A stretch of DNA of 35,145 nucleotides, taken from contig JAAFHY010000029.1 of the NCBI GenBank assembly GCA_013298505.1, positions 1 to 35,145 of the forward strand. Direction: 5' to 3'. The stretch's first letter is position 1. Each line of letters opens with the position of its first letter. The notes under the pieces were generated by a model that did not search any database, had not been told where the DNA came from, and saw nothing but the letters and a program-made list of their open reading frames with translations. This stretch comes from Cytophagales bacterium (GTDB taxonomy: Bacteria > Bacteroidota > Bacteroidia > Cytophagales > Cyclobacteriaceae). Below, piece after piece: positions 9,401 to 16,532 of this stretch. The position numbers and the translations under genes are program-made.

Positions 9401-11513
9401 GTGCCGAAGAAAGGCCAATGGATGGTGCCCATGATAGCACACCTGTTCCATTATTGGTAAGAACACCGGCTGCATTGGCGTTGGGCCAGGTATAGGTTGC
9501 TCCGTTAATTGATGCCAGATTGGTAGTCGTTATAGCACCCGCTGTCAATGTGCCTGTGGTTGAAATATTTTGAGTACCAAATGATGTATTGATACGGGCA
9601 CCATTGATGAGCGAAGCGGCACCGTTGATTGCTGTGATAATATTTGTTCCTGCTCCGGCAGCAATGGTTGGATTTGGATACGAGCCTGCCAAATCTCCCC
9701 CTGCAGAACCAGAAGGAGCAGGTGCATTTTGCCAACTCGGTGTCCCTGCGTTTACGGTCAACACTTGACCATTTGTACCGATGCCCAACCGTCCTGGTAC
9801 GCCTGCTGGACCACCTGCAATCAGATCACCACTGCTAGTCATGGGATTCGTCAACGCAGCAGATGTTTGCCAAGTGGGTACACCACCGCTTACCGTAAGG
9901 ATTTGCCCATTAGTTCCGGTTGCTAATTTGTTCACCGCAATGGCTGCTGAGCTGCTCACATCTGCATCTGTAATAGTTGCATCGATAATTTGAGAAGAGT
10001 TAACAGCATTGGAAGCAATTTTTGCATTCGTTACGGCATTGGCTGCCAGCTCGGTTGCCGACACTCCATTGGGTGCAATGGAAATAGTGCCTGTTGATGA
10101 AATCGGCCCACCGGTCAATCCGGTGCCGGTGGCAATATTGGTAACGGTACCTCCACCTGCTAAAACCACGGGCGTCCATTGAGTGCCATTGTATTGATAG
10201 ACGCTGTTGGTGGTTGGGACAGTGGCTGATATCGGTCTTCCTTGTAAGCCTTGAACAGTTACATTTCCATTGGTGCTATTGAGTGTTGCATCGAGACTAA
10301 TAGTAGCAGCAGAATTGGTTGCACCATCACCCACAATGATTTGACCTGGATTAAGCGTGGGTGCGCCTCCTCCTCCCACATTATCAGCTGCCGGAGCCCA
10401 TGCGGTGCCATTCCATTTTAATACCTGACCGGAAGTAGCACTTGACTGCAATATTTTTGATGGTGCCACATTGGCAATTTTAGAATCATCGACCGCACTC
10501 GCGGCAATGTTTGCTGTAGCCACGGCATTGATTGCCAGTTTGGTGGATGTTACGGATGAATTAGCCAAAGTCGGGTTAGGATATGTTCCGGTTAAATCTC
10601 CACCCGCTGAGCCCGAAGCGGTAGGGGCGTTTTGCCAAGTGGGCACACCGGCATTTACGGTCAAAACTTGTCCATTAGAACCCGTGGTGATGGCGGTAAT
10701 TGCACTTGAACCATTGCCAACAAGCACGCCTGATAAACTACTTGCTCCTGTTCCTCCTACGCCAACGGGCAATACGCCTGAAGTTATTTTAGCCGCACTC
10801 AAGTTGGGAACTTGAGCTGTTGGCAGTGTTCCTGTAGTAATTTTTGTAGCGTCTATGCCCGTGGCCAATTTTGCATTGCTAATGGCATTGTTGGCAACGG
10901 TAAAAGTGCCTGTTGTTCCAGTAACTGCCAAGGCTAAATCGCCAGCTACGTTAATGCCTGTGTTGCTTCCGTTATTCGATAATAGTTGATTGGCCGTAAG
11001 TGTTGGTAGCGCGCTTGAGGAAACCAAGTTCCATTTTCCAGTTGCGTTATCCCAACTTAATGTTTGGCCTGTAATGGTTGGTGTTGCAGTGGCATCCCAC
11101 TTTGTGCCATCCCACGCTAACAATTGCCCTTTGGCTGTAGGTGCAGTACTGGATAATCCAAAAGTAGAACCCGGTGTTGAGTTTAATTGTACTGTGTTAC
11201 CCGAAATGGTTATTCCTTGGCCTCCACCCGAACCGCCACCCACTTGATTCCAAGCGGTACCATCATGATAGTGAACAAACTTAGAAGTTGAGTTATAAAC
11301 AACCATACCGGCCTTGCCAAAAGAGCCTAAGCTGCTAACAACTGGTATTATCAATCCCTGGCTGCCATTACCGACTAGCAAAAGGACCGCATTCGGATCG
11401 GGGTTGGGGGTTGTAGTGGTGCCAATAGCAACTTGTCCACGCACCGTACTGATGAAAGAAAAGAAAAAGATCAAGACACCAAACAACGACTTTAAACTGT
11501 CTAATTTTCTCAT
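6465..11513 (-). CDS. Giant secreted tail-fibre-like protein with C-terminal peptidase S74 (intramolecular chaperone) domain
   Basis: 1682 aa. A signal peptide (about 1-26) ends at FISTVRGQ. The head (about 27-100: QVAIGTTTTPNPDPNAVL, HDGTAWNQVGG) is paralogous to that of the preceding giant gene. Residues about 100-1300 are degenerate repeats with recurring NPMTxxGDIIxGxAGGVxxRL, FGAQNISTTGTL and GGDLxGxYPNPT units, as in phage tail fibres. The last 150 residues hold a peptidase S74 module with the signature NVSDARLKKDI; Ser1549 (codon 6867-6869) is at the place where endosialidase-type chaperones cleave themselves before Asp. A coiled coil follows (about 1630-1675), with a Lys-rich tail. 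In known S74 proteins this domain drives trimerisation and is then released, so I infer a trimeric fibre released from its chaperone. There are no phage genes around it and no recognisable T9SS C-terminal domain, so the export route past the periplasm is unclear. Confidence 0.9.
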   Translation of the reverse strand: MRKLDSLKSLFGVLIFFFSFISTVRGQVAIGTTTTPNPDPNAVLLLVGNGSQGLIIPVVSSLGSFGKAGMVVYNSTSKFVHYHDGTAWNQVGGGSGGGQGITISGNTVQLNSTPGSTFGLSSTAPTAKGQLLAWDGTKWDATATPTITGQTLSWDNATGKWNLVSSSALPTLTANQLLSNNGSNTGINVAGDLALAVTGTTGTFTVANNAISNAKLATGIDATKITTGTLPTAQVPNLSAAKITSGVLPVGVGGTGASSLSGVLVGNGSSAITAITTGSNGQVLTVNAGVPTWQNAPTASGSAGGDLTGTYPNPTLANSSVTSTKLAINAVATANIAASAVDDSKIANVAPSKILQSSATSGQVLKWNGTAWAPAADNVGGGGAPTLNPGQIIVGDGATNSAATISLDATLNSTNGNVTVQGLQGRPISATVPTTNSVYQYNGTQWTPVVLAGGGTVTNIATGTGLTGGPISSTGTISIAPNGVSATELAANAVTNAKIASNAVNSSQIIDATITDADVSSSAAIAVNKLATGTNGQILTVSGGVPTWQTSAALTNPMTSSGDLIAGGPAGVPGRLGIGTNGQVLTVNAGTPSWQNAPAPSGSAGGDLAGSYPNPTIAAGAGTNIITAINGAASLINGARINTSFGTQNISTTGTLTAGAITTTNLASINGATYTWPNANAAGVLTNNGTGVLSWAPSIGLSSALASGNIFVGNAGNIATGVAMSGDATINNTGAVTVGTGAITSTKILDATIVNADINAAAAIAGTKVAPSFGAQNISTTGTLSTGAATVTGLTIGTSVWPANAGGVLTNNGTGTLSWGSALANPMTTPGDIIYGGAGGVATRLATGTGFLKGGATPSYSAIDLATADVTGVLPIIAGGTGAITAAAARTNLGLGTLSTLSTVTTAEIANATIVDADVSGTAAIAGSKINPAFGAQNISTTGTLGAGATTVSGLTVTGATTLNTVGYTWPAAQGAAGTALTNNGTGTLSWTTSSGLSSTLTSANIFVGNGSNVATGVPLTGDATITNAGVLTLSTVAATGNRMITALNNSSVGAINGSKINANFGAGNVSTSGTLVVSGATSLSNPSVQIGAVPYTWPGAQGAAGTVLINNGSGTLSWGSSFTNPMTTAGDIIFGNAGGVPARLAAGTGFLKGGATPSYSAVGLNTSDVTGTLPVTNGGTGRTTWDGVLYGSGTTLSDITPGPVGTIFTSLGPATAPTWSAPVTATNANTVIRGNAAGTAQVASSITDDGTRVTINGPLNPSYRFLAYGVNESLAIDNTGNIIIGDVLGNSSSNYFLTDFESTPRFAFMGANAGFGTLNPIYPVDIFNTNYGLNHTDGSIIMSTYLGNGGGVIGGSIGTQSNHPFFIYANNDGAKLTVMPNGFVGIGSTTPSHKQTLFENSSYVLTNYQTATTGTSSSDGFMIGLDNASGTVDIWNWELTDIKIATGALERLRITSTGNVGIGTTTPTQKLDVAGNINLSGNITAAGTLNVASTINFTSAGVGQQIFGFSSYFGVNNHWIPNTSNSYDLGTTSFRWRTVYTNNVVNVSDARLKKDIVQLKYGLSEILSMRPVSYVMKDDQEGETKLGLIAQEVLKLVPEVVSNDGSKDNYLGMNYTELIPVLIKAIQDQQKIIDDLKSKNITLEGEMASVKDQQQAEITALKKQMEEVLRIVGAEAKKKKE

Positions 11514-11771
11514 AGTACCACTTGTTCTTAATGAATTATGCTAACTCAAACAATCTGATCCCATTATTACCTTCTACTGGCAATAGGAAACCAACTATAA
11601 ACTTAAGAAAAATAAATTCCGTAAGGGAAAATAAGAATCTAGAAAAGACTTCTTTGATTGATCTTATTTTCGGTGAGAATGAGGGGTTTTAGCGGGAATA
11701 GCAAGAGGTCAGAAACTGCTATTCAAGAACGCTGATTTACTGAATTTCGAATCCTGACTTTCGGATTCTAT

Positions 11772-11856
11772 TGGTGCCCAGAACTGGATTCGAACCAGCA
11801 CACCTTGCGGCACTACCCCCTCAAAGTAGCGTGTCTACCAATTTCACCACCTGGGC
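11772..11856 (-). tRNA. tRNA-Leu (anticodon GAG), CCA encoded
   Basis: The minus strand folds into a class II tRNA. The acceptor 5' GCCCAGG pairs with 3' UCUGGGC, followed by discriminator A and an encoded CCA. The D-arm contains AAATTGGTAGACAC. The anticodon stem CUACU/GGUAG encloses a loop UUGAGGG, so the anticodon is GAG. There is a long variable arm (GCCGCAAGGUGU) and a T-loop GGTTCGAATCC. It stands alone, between the giant fibre gene and a small membrane protein gene. Confidence 0.95.
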
Positions 11857-11923
11857 ATTTATTAATTCTGTTTCTTTCAGCGAGAGACTGCAAAAGTAAT
11901 TTTATTTCTATGCTTTACCAACG

Positions 11924-12379
11924 CTACCGAGGAATCTCAACTTGCTTTTTAGTCAATTTCTGCTTCAAGTATTGGATGACTCGCTCATATTCGGTAGACT
12001 CTTTTAGGCTAAGAGATACCTTACTGCCATCCGTAAATTTTATAACTACCTCTTTGTAAACAGAATTCTTACCAGTTTTCACCCGGTTTTCAAACCAAAA
12101 CTGAACATCGGCCAACACATATTGCTGGGTTTGTTTCAGCACCGGAAAACTAATTACCACTTGATTGTTTCCGAGCTTTACCACTTTGTAACGAATGAAA
12201 ATTTTATAGAGCACAAAAATGGAGATGGGAAAAAGTAAACTAATTACCACGTAATTGTACCAAGCTGGATCTGCTGACTGCATCACCGAAAACACATTCA
12301 TGCCAAGCACAATAAATGTGATCAGTAAAAAAAACACAAAAGAAATAAGCGTAGTTGGCTGCGGTTTAGAAACGATCAT
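11924..12379 (-). CDS. Small two-TM membrane protein of unknown function
   Basis: 151 aa. Two hydrophobic helices are visible at about residues 9-30 and 42-62, separated by a short polar loop. A cytoplasmic, probably beta-rich C-terminal half follows (YKVVKLGNNQVVISFPVLKQ... then VVIKFTDGSKVSLSLKES), which resembles a small PH-like domain of the kind found in bacterial membrane-bound hypothetical proteins. No catalytic motif is seen and I do not recognise the family. It is transcribed divergently from the Rrf2 regulator 95 bp away, but nothing in the sequence ties their functions together. Confidence 0.65.
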   Translation of the reverse strand: MIVSKPQPTTLISFVFFLLITFIVLGMNVFSVMQSADPAWYNYVVISLLFPISIFVLYKIFIRYKVVKLGNNQVVISFPVLKQTQQYVLADVQFWFENRVKTGKNSVYKEVVIKFTDGSKVSLSLKESTEYERVIQYLKQKLTKKQVEIPR

Positions 12380-12474
12380 TCAATCTATTTTGGGTAAAAA
12401 TAAAACTAACCTTACAATGCATACCACGCTAGATCAATAAAGTTTTTCGATAAAAAGCATACCTTGTAAATGTT

Positions 12475-12909
12475 ATGCTATCCAAGAAATGTAAATACGC
12501 CATTCATGCGCTTGTGTACCTGACCGAGCGCTACGAACAAGGACCTGTACAAATACAAGATATCTCAGAAAAAAAGCATATCCCTAAAAAATTCCTCGAA
12601 GCTATTTTACTCGAATTGCGCCACGCTAACATTTTAGAAAGTAAAAAAGGAAAAGGCGGAGGCTACTACCTTGTAAAAAAGCCAACGGATGTAAATCTGA
12701 TGCAGGTGATGCGTTTAATTGATGGACCTATTGCTCTTTTGCCCTGCGTTTCGATCAATTATTACGAGCGATGCGATGAATGTAAAAACGAAAAAAGCTG
12801 TGGAATTAGAGACAGCCTACTAAGCGTAAGAGACGAAACGCTACAGATTCTTTCAGATGCCACTCTGGCAAAAATTGTTAAGCGCGAAAGGCAGATGAAG
12901 TTAAATTAA
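12475..12909 (+). CDS. Rrf2-family transcriptional regulator (IscR/CymR-like), possible Fe-S sensor
   Basis: 144 aa, the usual length for Rrf2 proteins. The N-terminal winged helix begins MLSKKCKYAIHALVYL and contains the recognition segment ISEKKHIPKKFLEAIL, followed by the wing KKGKGGGYYLVKKP. The cysteines C91, C100, C103 and C109 lie where IscR/NsrR/RsrR carry cluster ligands (three Cys in classical IscR), so an Fe-S cluster is plausible but not proven. The next gene downstream, same strand, encodes a 1-Cys peroxiredoxin, and a perfect palindrome lies between them. That suggests a redox-responsive pair in which this protein may control the peroxiredoxin. The precise ligand cannot be told from the sequence. 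Confidence 0.9.
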   Translation: MLSKKCKYAIHALVYLTERYEQGPVQIQDISEKKHIPKKFLEAILLELRHANILESKKGKGGGYYLVKKPTDVNLMQVMRLIDGPIALLPCVSINYYERCDECKNEKSCGIRDSLLSVRDETLQILSDATLAKIVKRERQMKLN

Positions 12910-12930
12910 GGCATATCGAATAGCTAATCT

Positions 12931-12965
12931 TAATAAAAGTCTACTTAATCAGTAGACTTTTATTA
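12931..12965. promoter_or_regulatory. Perfect inverted repeat (15-bp arms, 5-nt loop) between rrf2 and peroxiredoxin genes
   Basis: Arms 12931-12945 (TAATAAAAGTCTACT) and 12951-12965 are exact reverse complements, separated by TAATC. It sits 21 bp after the Rrf2 stop and 23 bp before the peroxiredoxin ATG. T-runs follow the right arm, so it could be an intrinsic terminator of the rrf2 gene. The right arm also overlaps a -7-like element, so it could equally be an operator for the Rrf2 protein. The two readings are not exclusive. Confidence 0.7.
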
Positions 12966-12971
12966 TTTTTG
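12964..12971 (+). promoter_or_regulatory. Candidate Bacteroidota -7 element for the peroxiredoxin gene
   Basis: TATTTTTG matches the Bacteroidota -7 consensus TAnnTTTG and lies 17 bp upstream of the ATG at 12989. No clear -33 TTG is found at the expected distance. The element overlaps the end of the palindrome at 12931-12965. Confidence 0.35.
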
Positions 12972-12988
12972 GCAAAAAGTAAATAGAT

Positions 12989-13624
12989 ATGGCAATTCGA
13001 TTAGGAGACATTGCGCCTGACTTTCAGGCAGAAACAAGCGAAGGAAAAATTAAATTTCATGAATGGCTAGGCAGCAGCTGGGGCGTTTTATTTTCGCACC
13101 CCGCAGATTTTACGCCTGTATGTACGACTGAACTCGGAGCAGTTGCTAAACTGAGGGCTGAGTTTGATAAACGAAATGTAAAAGTGGTTGCACTTAGCGT
13201 GGATGATGTGGAATCGCACAAAAAATGGATTGGCGACATCAACGAAACCCAGCAAACAGCGGTGAATTTCCCCATCATTGCCGATCCGAAATTTGAAGTG
13301 GCAAACTTATATGACATGGTGCACCCAGAAATCAGCGACAAATTTACGGTGCGGTCCGTGTTTGTGATTGATACCGACAAAAAGATAAAACTTACCATCA
13401 CCTACCCCGCTTCAACCGGAAGAAATTTCGATGAAATCATTCGTGTAATTGATAGCCTGCAATTGACTGCAGGTTATAGCGTGGCCACGCCTGCAAACTG
13501 GAAAAACGGTGAAGATGTGATTATAACTATGGCAGTAAAAGACGATGACATTGCTGCTAAATTCCCGAAAGGCCACAACCGCATTAAGCCATACTTACGC
13601 ACCACACCACAGCCTAATTTATAA
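12989..13624 (+). CDS. 1-Cys peroxiredoxin (Prx6 class)
   Basis: 211 aa, the typical Prx6-class length. The thioredoxin-fold N-terminus (MAIRLGDIAPDFQAETSEG) leads to the active-site motif PADFTPVCTTE, with peroxidatic Cys45 the only cysteine in the protein. Hence no internal resolving Cys and a 1-Cys mechanism. The class-specific C-terminal extension is present (GYSVATPANWKNGEDVII, then KGHNRIKPYLRTTPQP). It reduces hydrogen peroxide, organic hydroperoxides or peroxynitrite in the cytoplasm; the physiological reductant cannot be seen. It directly follows an Rrf2 regulator on the same strand, so control by that protein is likely. Confidence 0.95.
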   Translation: MAIRLGDIAPDFQAETSEGKIKFHEWLGSSWGVLFSHPADFTPVCTTELGAVAKLRAEFDKRNVKVVALSVDDVESHKKWIGDINETQQTAVNFPIIADPKFEVANLYDMVHPEISDKFTVRSVFVIDTDKKIKLTITYPASTGRNFDEIIRVIDSLQLTAGYSVATPANWKNGEDVIITMAVKDDDIAAKFPKGHNRIKPYLRTTPQPNL

Positions 13625-13649
13625 CTACTTATAACTAGCTAGTATATTA

Positions 13650-13704
13650 AGTCGTCTGACCGAAGGCCTACCGGACAGGCAGCCTCGGAGCGGTCTTGAC
13701 GACT
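13650..13704. repeat. Structured intergenic hairpin between convergent genes (REP-like or bidirectional terminator)
   Basis: Outer arms AGTCGTC (13650-13656) and GACGACT (13698-13704) pair exactly. Inner pairs ACCG/CGGT and AGGC/GCCT continue the stem around a CCGG-containing core. It is more GC-rich than its surroundings and lies between the convergent peroxiredoxin and Dabb genes. There is no T-run beside it, so a factor-dependent terminator or dispersed palindromic repeat is as likely as an intrinsic terminator. Confidence 0.55.
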
Positions 13705-13711
13705 GATGGTT

Positions 13712-14104
13712 TTAAACATCCATCGAATCGTAAACCACTACCTTATTCCATAAATAAGAATTGGTTTCCACAAATTTTACATGGATGGGGTGGCCTTGAT
13801 ATACATCGTGGCCTTTAACATCGTCAAAAGCGGTTAACAACGAAACACTGTACGAATCATCTATCACGTCTCTCTTTTGGGTTGGGGCTGGTACACCTAT
13901 CCTTACCATTCGCAGCGTTTCAATTTGCTTTAAGGTGTTTACCGCTTCAATCAGTTTATTCAAATCTTCTTTAGAAGCTGGATTCTTAAGCCAGAAGTAA
14001 ACATGGTGTATCAACAATTTTTTCTCTGCCTTTGCCTCAAGCGGTAAAGTAGCGGCCAATCCAATTGCTGGAAGTATGGTTAAAAATTTTCTGCGAGTTG
14101 TCAT
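13712..14104 (-). CDS. Tat-exported Dabb-domain protein (stress-responsive alpha/beta barrel)
   Basis: 130 aa. The N-terminus has a twin-arginine signal (TTRRKFLTILPAIGLAATL, cleavage near AKA at about 27). The remainder fits the dimeric alpha/beta-barrel Dabb fold, with the family start LLIHHVYFWLKNPAS, the central SLLTAFDDVKGHDVYQGHPIHVKFV, and the end KVVVYDSMDV. Dabb domains are small ferredoxin-like dimers of mostly unknown function, and no catalytic role can be assigned. A Tat signal implies folding before export to the periplasm. It is a single gene on its strand: the terminator at 14140-14168 separates it from the FecR-like gene upstream. Confidence 0.85.
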   Translation of the reverse strand: MTTRRKFLTILPAIGLAATLPLEAKAEKKLLIHHVYFWLKNPASKEDLNKLIEAVNTLKQIETLRMVRIGVPAPTQKRDVIDDSYSVSLLTAFDDVKGHDVYQGHPIHVKFVETNSYLWNKVVVYDSMDV

Positions 14105-14139
14105 TAATAAGGTAGTTGTTTCACAGTTGAAATGTAGAC

Positions 14140-14168
14140 AAAAAAAAGAAGCTGCGAATGGCAGCTCC
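14140..14168 (-). terminator. Intrinsic terminator of the CHASE2/FecR-like transcription unit
   Basis: On the minus strand, GGAGCTGC pairs with GCAGCTTC (8 bp with one G-U pair) across the loop CATTC, immediately followed by eight T. It lies 27 bp past the stop of the FecR-like gene. Confidence 0.8.
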
Positions 14169-14194
14169 TTTTAAAAAATCTTCTTTTGGTTATT

Positions 14195-15094
14195 TTACTT
14201 TTGAAGTTTCAACTTGTTTCTAAGTAAAAACTCTTCGTAAGCTTCTCTGTAAGTAGGCACATCGGGTGCTAACTTAATTGCCTCTTCGTAGGCGGTAATG
14301 GCATCGATAAGCAATTTACTCTCTTCATAAAATCCAGCCAAAATAAATTTGTTAAGAGCCGTTTCTTCTTTGATATCGCTACCCATCTCATCCAACGATA
14401 GTTTAACTGCTCCCTGACGTGCGCTAGATAGTTTCCTTACCAAGTAAGCGCGTGAACCCATCGATTTATCAGTCTTTGATTTAACAACTACCAATAATGC
14501 GTCTTCATTGGCTAGTTTAGGATTTGTACGATCAATCTGAATCAATTCTTCGGGTGTTTCAACAGACATTAATTCCTCATCGAACATATTTTTTACTGTG
14601 ACAATGTAAGGTGCTTCGGCCTTGTTATACTCCCACCTTACAATAACTGTATTGTTGTAAATATCGCCATACTGATTTTCGGGCAGAAATACTTTGATCT
14701 CTTTAACACCCCTATGCACCGCTCCGGTAGCACTCAATCTGTTTTTCTTTGCCTCAGCCGAGTTGCTGCTAAGAATAAAATCAGTGTATTTGTTTACCAC
14801 GCTAGAGCCAGCAGTAATGCGCTGCTCTAACTCAGAAACCTTGTAGGTTTTCGCCTCTTTTAGTTCAAGCGGCTTGCCTTTTACGTGCACCAAGGCAACA
14901 TAGGCGTTCTCAGAAACTTTTATTTCATCGCCTGCTTTAAGGCGATCGCCTGTTTTTACGGCCTGCCAGGCATCGCCCGATTTAACTTCGTTTGAGCCTT
15001 TATTTGCCAATACTTTGAAGGTATAGTCTGCCTGAGCCCAAACCAAGCTAGAGAGAAAAATACCAACTAGAGATAGAATTCCACCTTTTTTCAT
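14195..15094 (-). CDS. Periplasmic FecR-like/TPR-like protein paired with a CHASE2 sensor
   Basis: 299 aa from the ATG at 15092-15094. I chose this start because the signal peptide MKKGGILSLVGIFLSSLVWAQ begins there; an upstream ATG at 15142 would add 16 residues ahead of it. After the signal, residues about 22-90 form a beta-rich segment (GDAWQAVKTGDRLKAGDEIK, then ENAYVALVHVKGKPLEL) that looks like the FecR-type domain found in many periplasmic proteins. The middle is a second beta region. The C-terminal 55 residues (ILAGFYEESKLLIDAITAY, then EEAIKLAPD) form one TPR-like helical hairpin pair. The gene is 73 bp downstream of the CHASE2 gene on the same strand and ends at a terminator, so the two form a small operon. 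I infer that it acts with CHASE2 in the periplasm; the ligand is unknown. Confidence 0.7.
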   Translation of the reverse strand: MKKGGILSLVGIFLSSLVWAQADYTFKVLANKGSNEVKSGDAWQAVKTGDRLKAGDEIKVSENAYVALVHVKGKPLELKEAKTYKVSELEQRITAGSSVVNKYTDFILSSNSAEAKKNRLSATGAVHRGVKEIKVFLPENQYGDIYNNTVIVRWEYNKAEAPYIVTVKNMFDEELMSVETPEELIQIDRTNPKLANEDALLVVVKSKTDKSMGSRAYLVRKLSSARQGAVKLSLDEMGSDIKEETALNKFILAGFYEESKLLIDAITAYEEAIKLAPDVPTYREAYEEFLLRNKLKLQK

Positions 15095-15167
15095 GTTTTT
15101 GTTTGTTGATTTTGGTACTAAAATACTAAAAAATCGTGCCAATTTAAGTTTTTGAGATTTTGGTTAT

Positions 15168-16478
15168 TCATACCTGTTCTCTCCTTTTAGTAAGCCGATG
15201 GCTAATCTCGTTTTGGATAGATTTCAAAATATCATAACAAGGGCCAACTAATGCTGTAGCCAACAAAGTAACTGATAAATCAAGTTTTAGGCTGAATTTG
15301 GCGAAAAGCATAATGACAATACCCATGATGGTGATGATTTGAAAAATTTGGATAATAACGGAGAGCGCATCATACCAAATGGGTAGCTTCTCATCAATTG
15401 TGATAAATAGGGCTACGGTTAAAAAACAAGTCACTATAGCAAACAGGTATTTCTGCCACTCTGAAATTTCGTCTACATAATCTTCATTTAAAATCATTGC
15501 CACCGAGTTGGCATGCACTACGGGGCCAAACATATCAGGGTTTGCCCTTCCTCCAAGCTTTTTGTTCATAGGCGTATAAAATTTATCCTCCCATGCTGGA
15601 TGGCCTACATAATCGCCCAAATAGCCCATCAATACTATCTTATCTTTGAACAAGTCTGGTGACACCTTGCCGCTCATCACTTCATCAACGTCTACTACAG
15701 TAAACATTGTACCGAAATTAGTTGTACCTGTTTCATCATTTTTTAAACTTTTTATTCTCAACTGACGGACTTCTATATTCCCGCGAAAATTGATTATTTC
15801 TTCTTCTTTGTTGCGGGCTAAAAATTTCTCGGCTTTTAGCGAATCATAAAGCATGGCCATGCGAACGGAAAAAGCGACCTCACGCTTACCGTTTATTATG
15901 CGTTGAGGGTAGATCGTTCTGCTAATTTTTACATCTTCTTGATGGGTGGCATCGGTAGGGAGTGTAACAAAACCTAGTCTGGCATAATCTTTAAACATCG
16001 GGTCGGGTGTCTCTAACGAATCTGATTCGTTTGAATCAAATTGAGCCAGCGAGTCAGTTTGCATTAGTTTTTCACCCAACACTACATTTCCTGCTTCCCT
16101 TATTGCATCGCTTAACAATAAATTCCCCAACGTATCGAGAAGTGCAGGGCAATTGATAGAATCATACAGTCCGCCTTCGCAATTGAATAATGCATCTACT
16201 CCAATTACACGGGGTTTCCATTGGCTAATAATTTGAATCTGTTGCGCAATCTCTCTTCGCGATAGCGTTCCAAAATTCACTAAAATAATTCGCTCTTCAA
16301 CCGTTGGGTCTTCGCGAAGTTCATTAAAAGCGTAATCGGTCAATTCTGTATCGGCAAGTGCTTGCGATATAGTGTCGAAGGCACTGAAAACCTTTAGATC
16401 CGAAATTTTAGAAACCAACGCCATCATACCAAAAACAAATAATGTTACGCTGGCGCACTGTATTAAAAACTTTTTCAT
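15168..16478 (-). CDS. CHASE2-domain membrane protein without an output domain
   Basis: 436 aa. An N-terminal membrane helix (about 5-25) is followed by a long extracytoplasmic CHASE2 domain with the typical IILVNFGTLSRREIAQQI, PRVIGVDALF, VDVDEVMSGKVSPDLFKDKI and VLMGYLGDYVGHPAWEDKFY blocks. Three membrane helices (about 344-362, 370-396, 400-416) follow and then a short basic tail (HRLTKRREQV). CHASE2 is normally the sensor of histidine kinases, cyclases or kinases. Here the protein stops after the helices, with no catalytic domain, so the signal must go to a partner. The FecR-like gene downstream is the obvious candidate. It is divergent from meaB with a 54-bp spacer. Confidence 0.85.
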   Translation of the reverse strand: MKKFLIQCASVTLFVFGMMALVSKISDLKVFSAFDTISQALADTELTDYAFNELREDPTVEERIILVNFGTLSRREIAQQIQIISQWKPRVIGVDALFNCEGGLYDSINCPALLDTLGNLLLSDAIREAGNVVLGEKLMQTDSLAQFDSNESDSLETPDPMFKDYARLGFVTLPTDATHQEDVKISRTIYPQRIINGKREVAFSVRMAMLYDSLKAEKFLARNKEEEIINFRGNIEVRQLRIKSLKNDETGTTNFGTMFTVVDVDEVMSGKVSPDLFKDKIVLMGYLGDYVGHPAWEDKFYTPMNKKLGGRANPDMFGPVVHANSVAMILNEDYVDEISEWQKYLFAIVTCFLTVALFITIDEKLPIWYDALSVIIQIFQIITIMGIVIMLFAKFSLKLDLSVTLLATALVGPCYDILKSIQNEISHRLTKRREQV

Positions 16479-16532
16479 TCGTTAAATCTTAATAAGTAAA
16501 TTTATAAATAATTAAAACAGAAACTGACTATC

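Noticed and set aside
1-11513. Prophage tail region
   Set aside because: Tail-fibre-like repeats and S74 suggest it, but both proteins have signal peptides and the visible neighbours are tRNA and chromosomal housekeeping genes. The left side of the window is unseen.
7048-11544. Plus-strand and alternate-frame open frames across the second giant gene
   Set aside because: Same reason: shadow frames of a repetitive coding sequence, with no recognisable domain.
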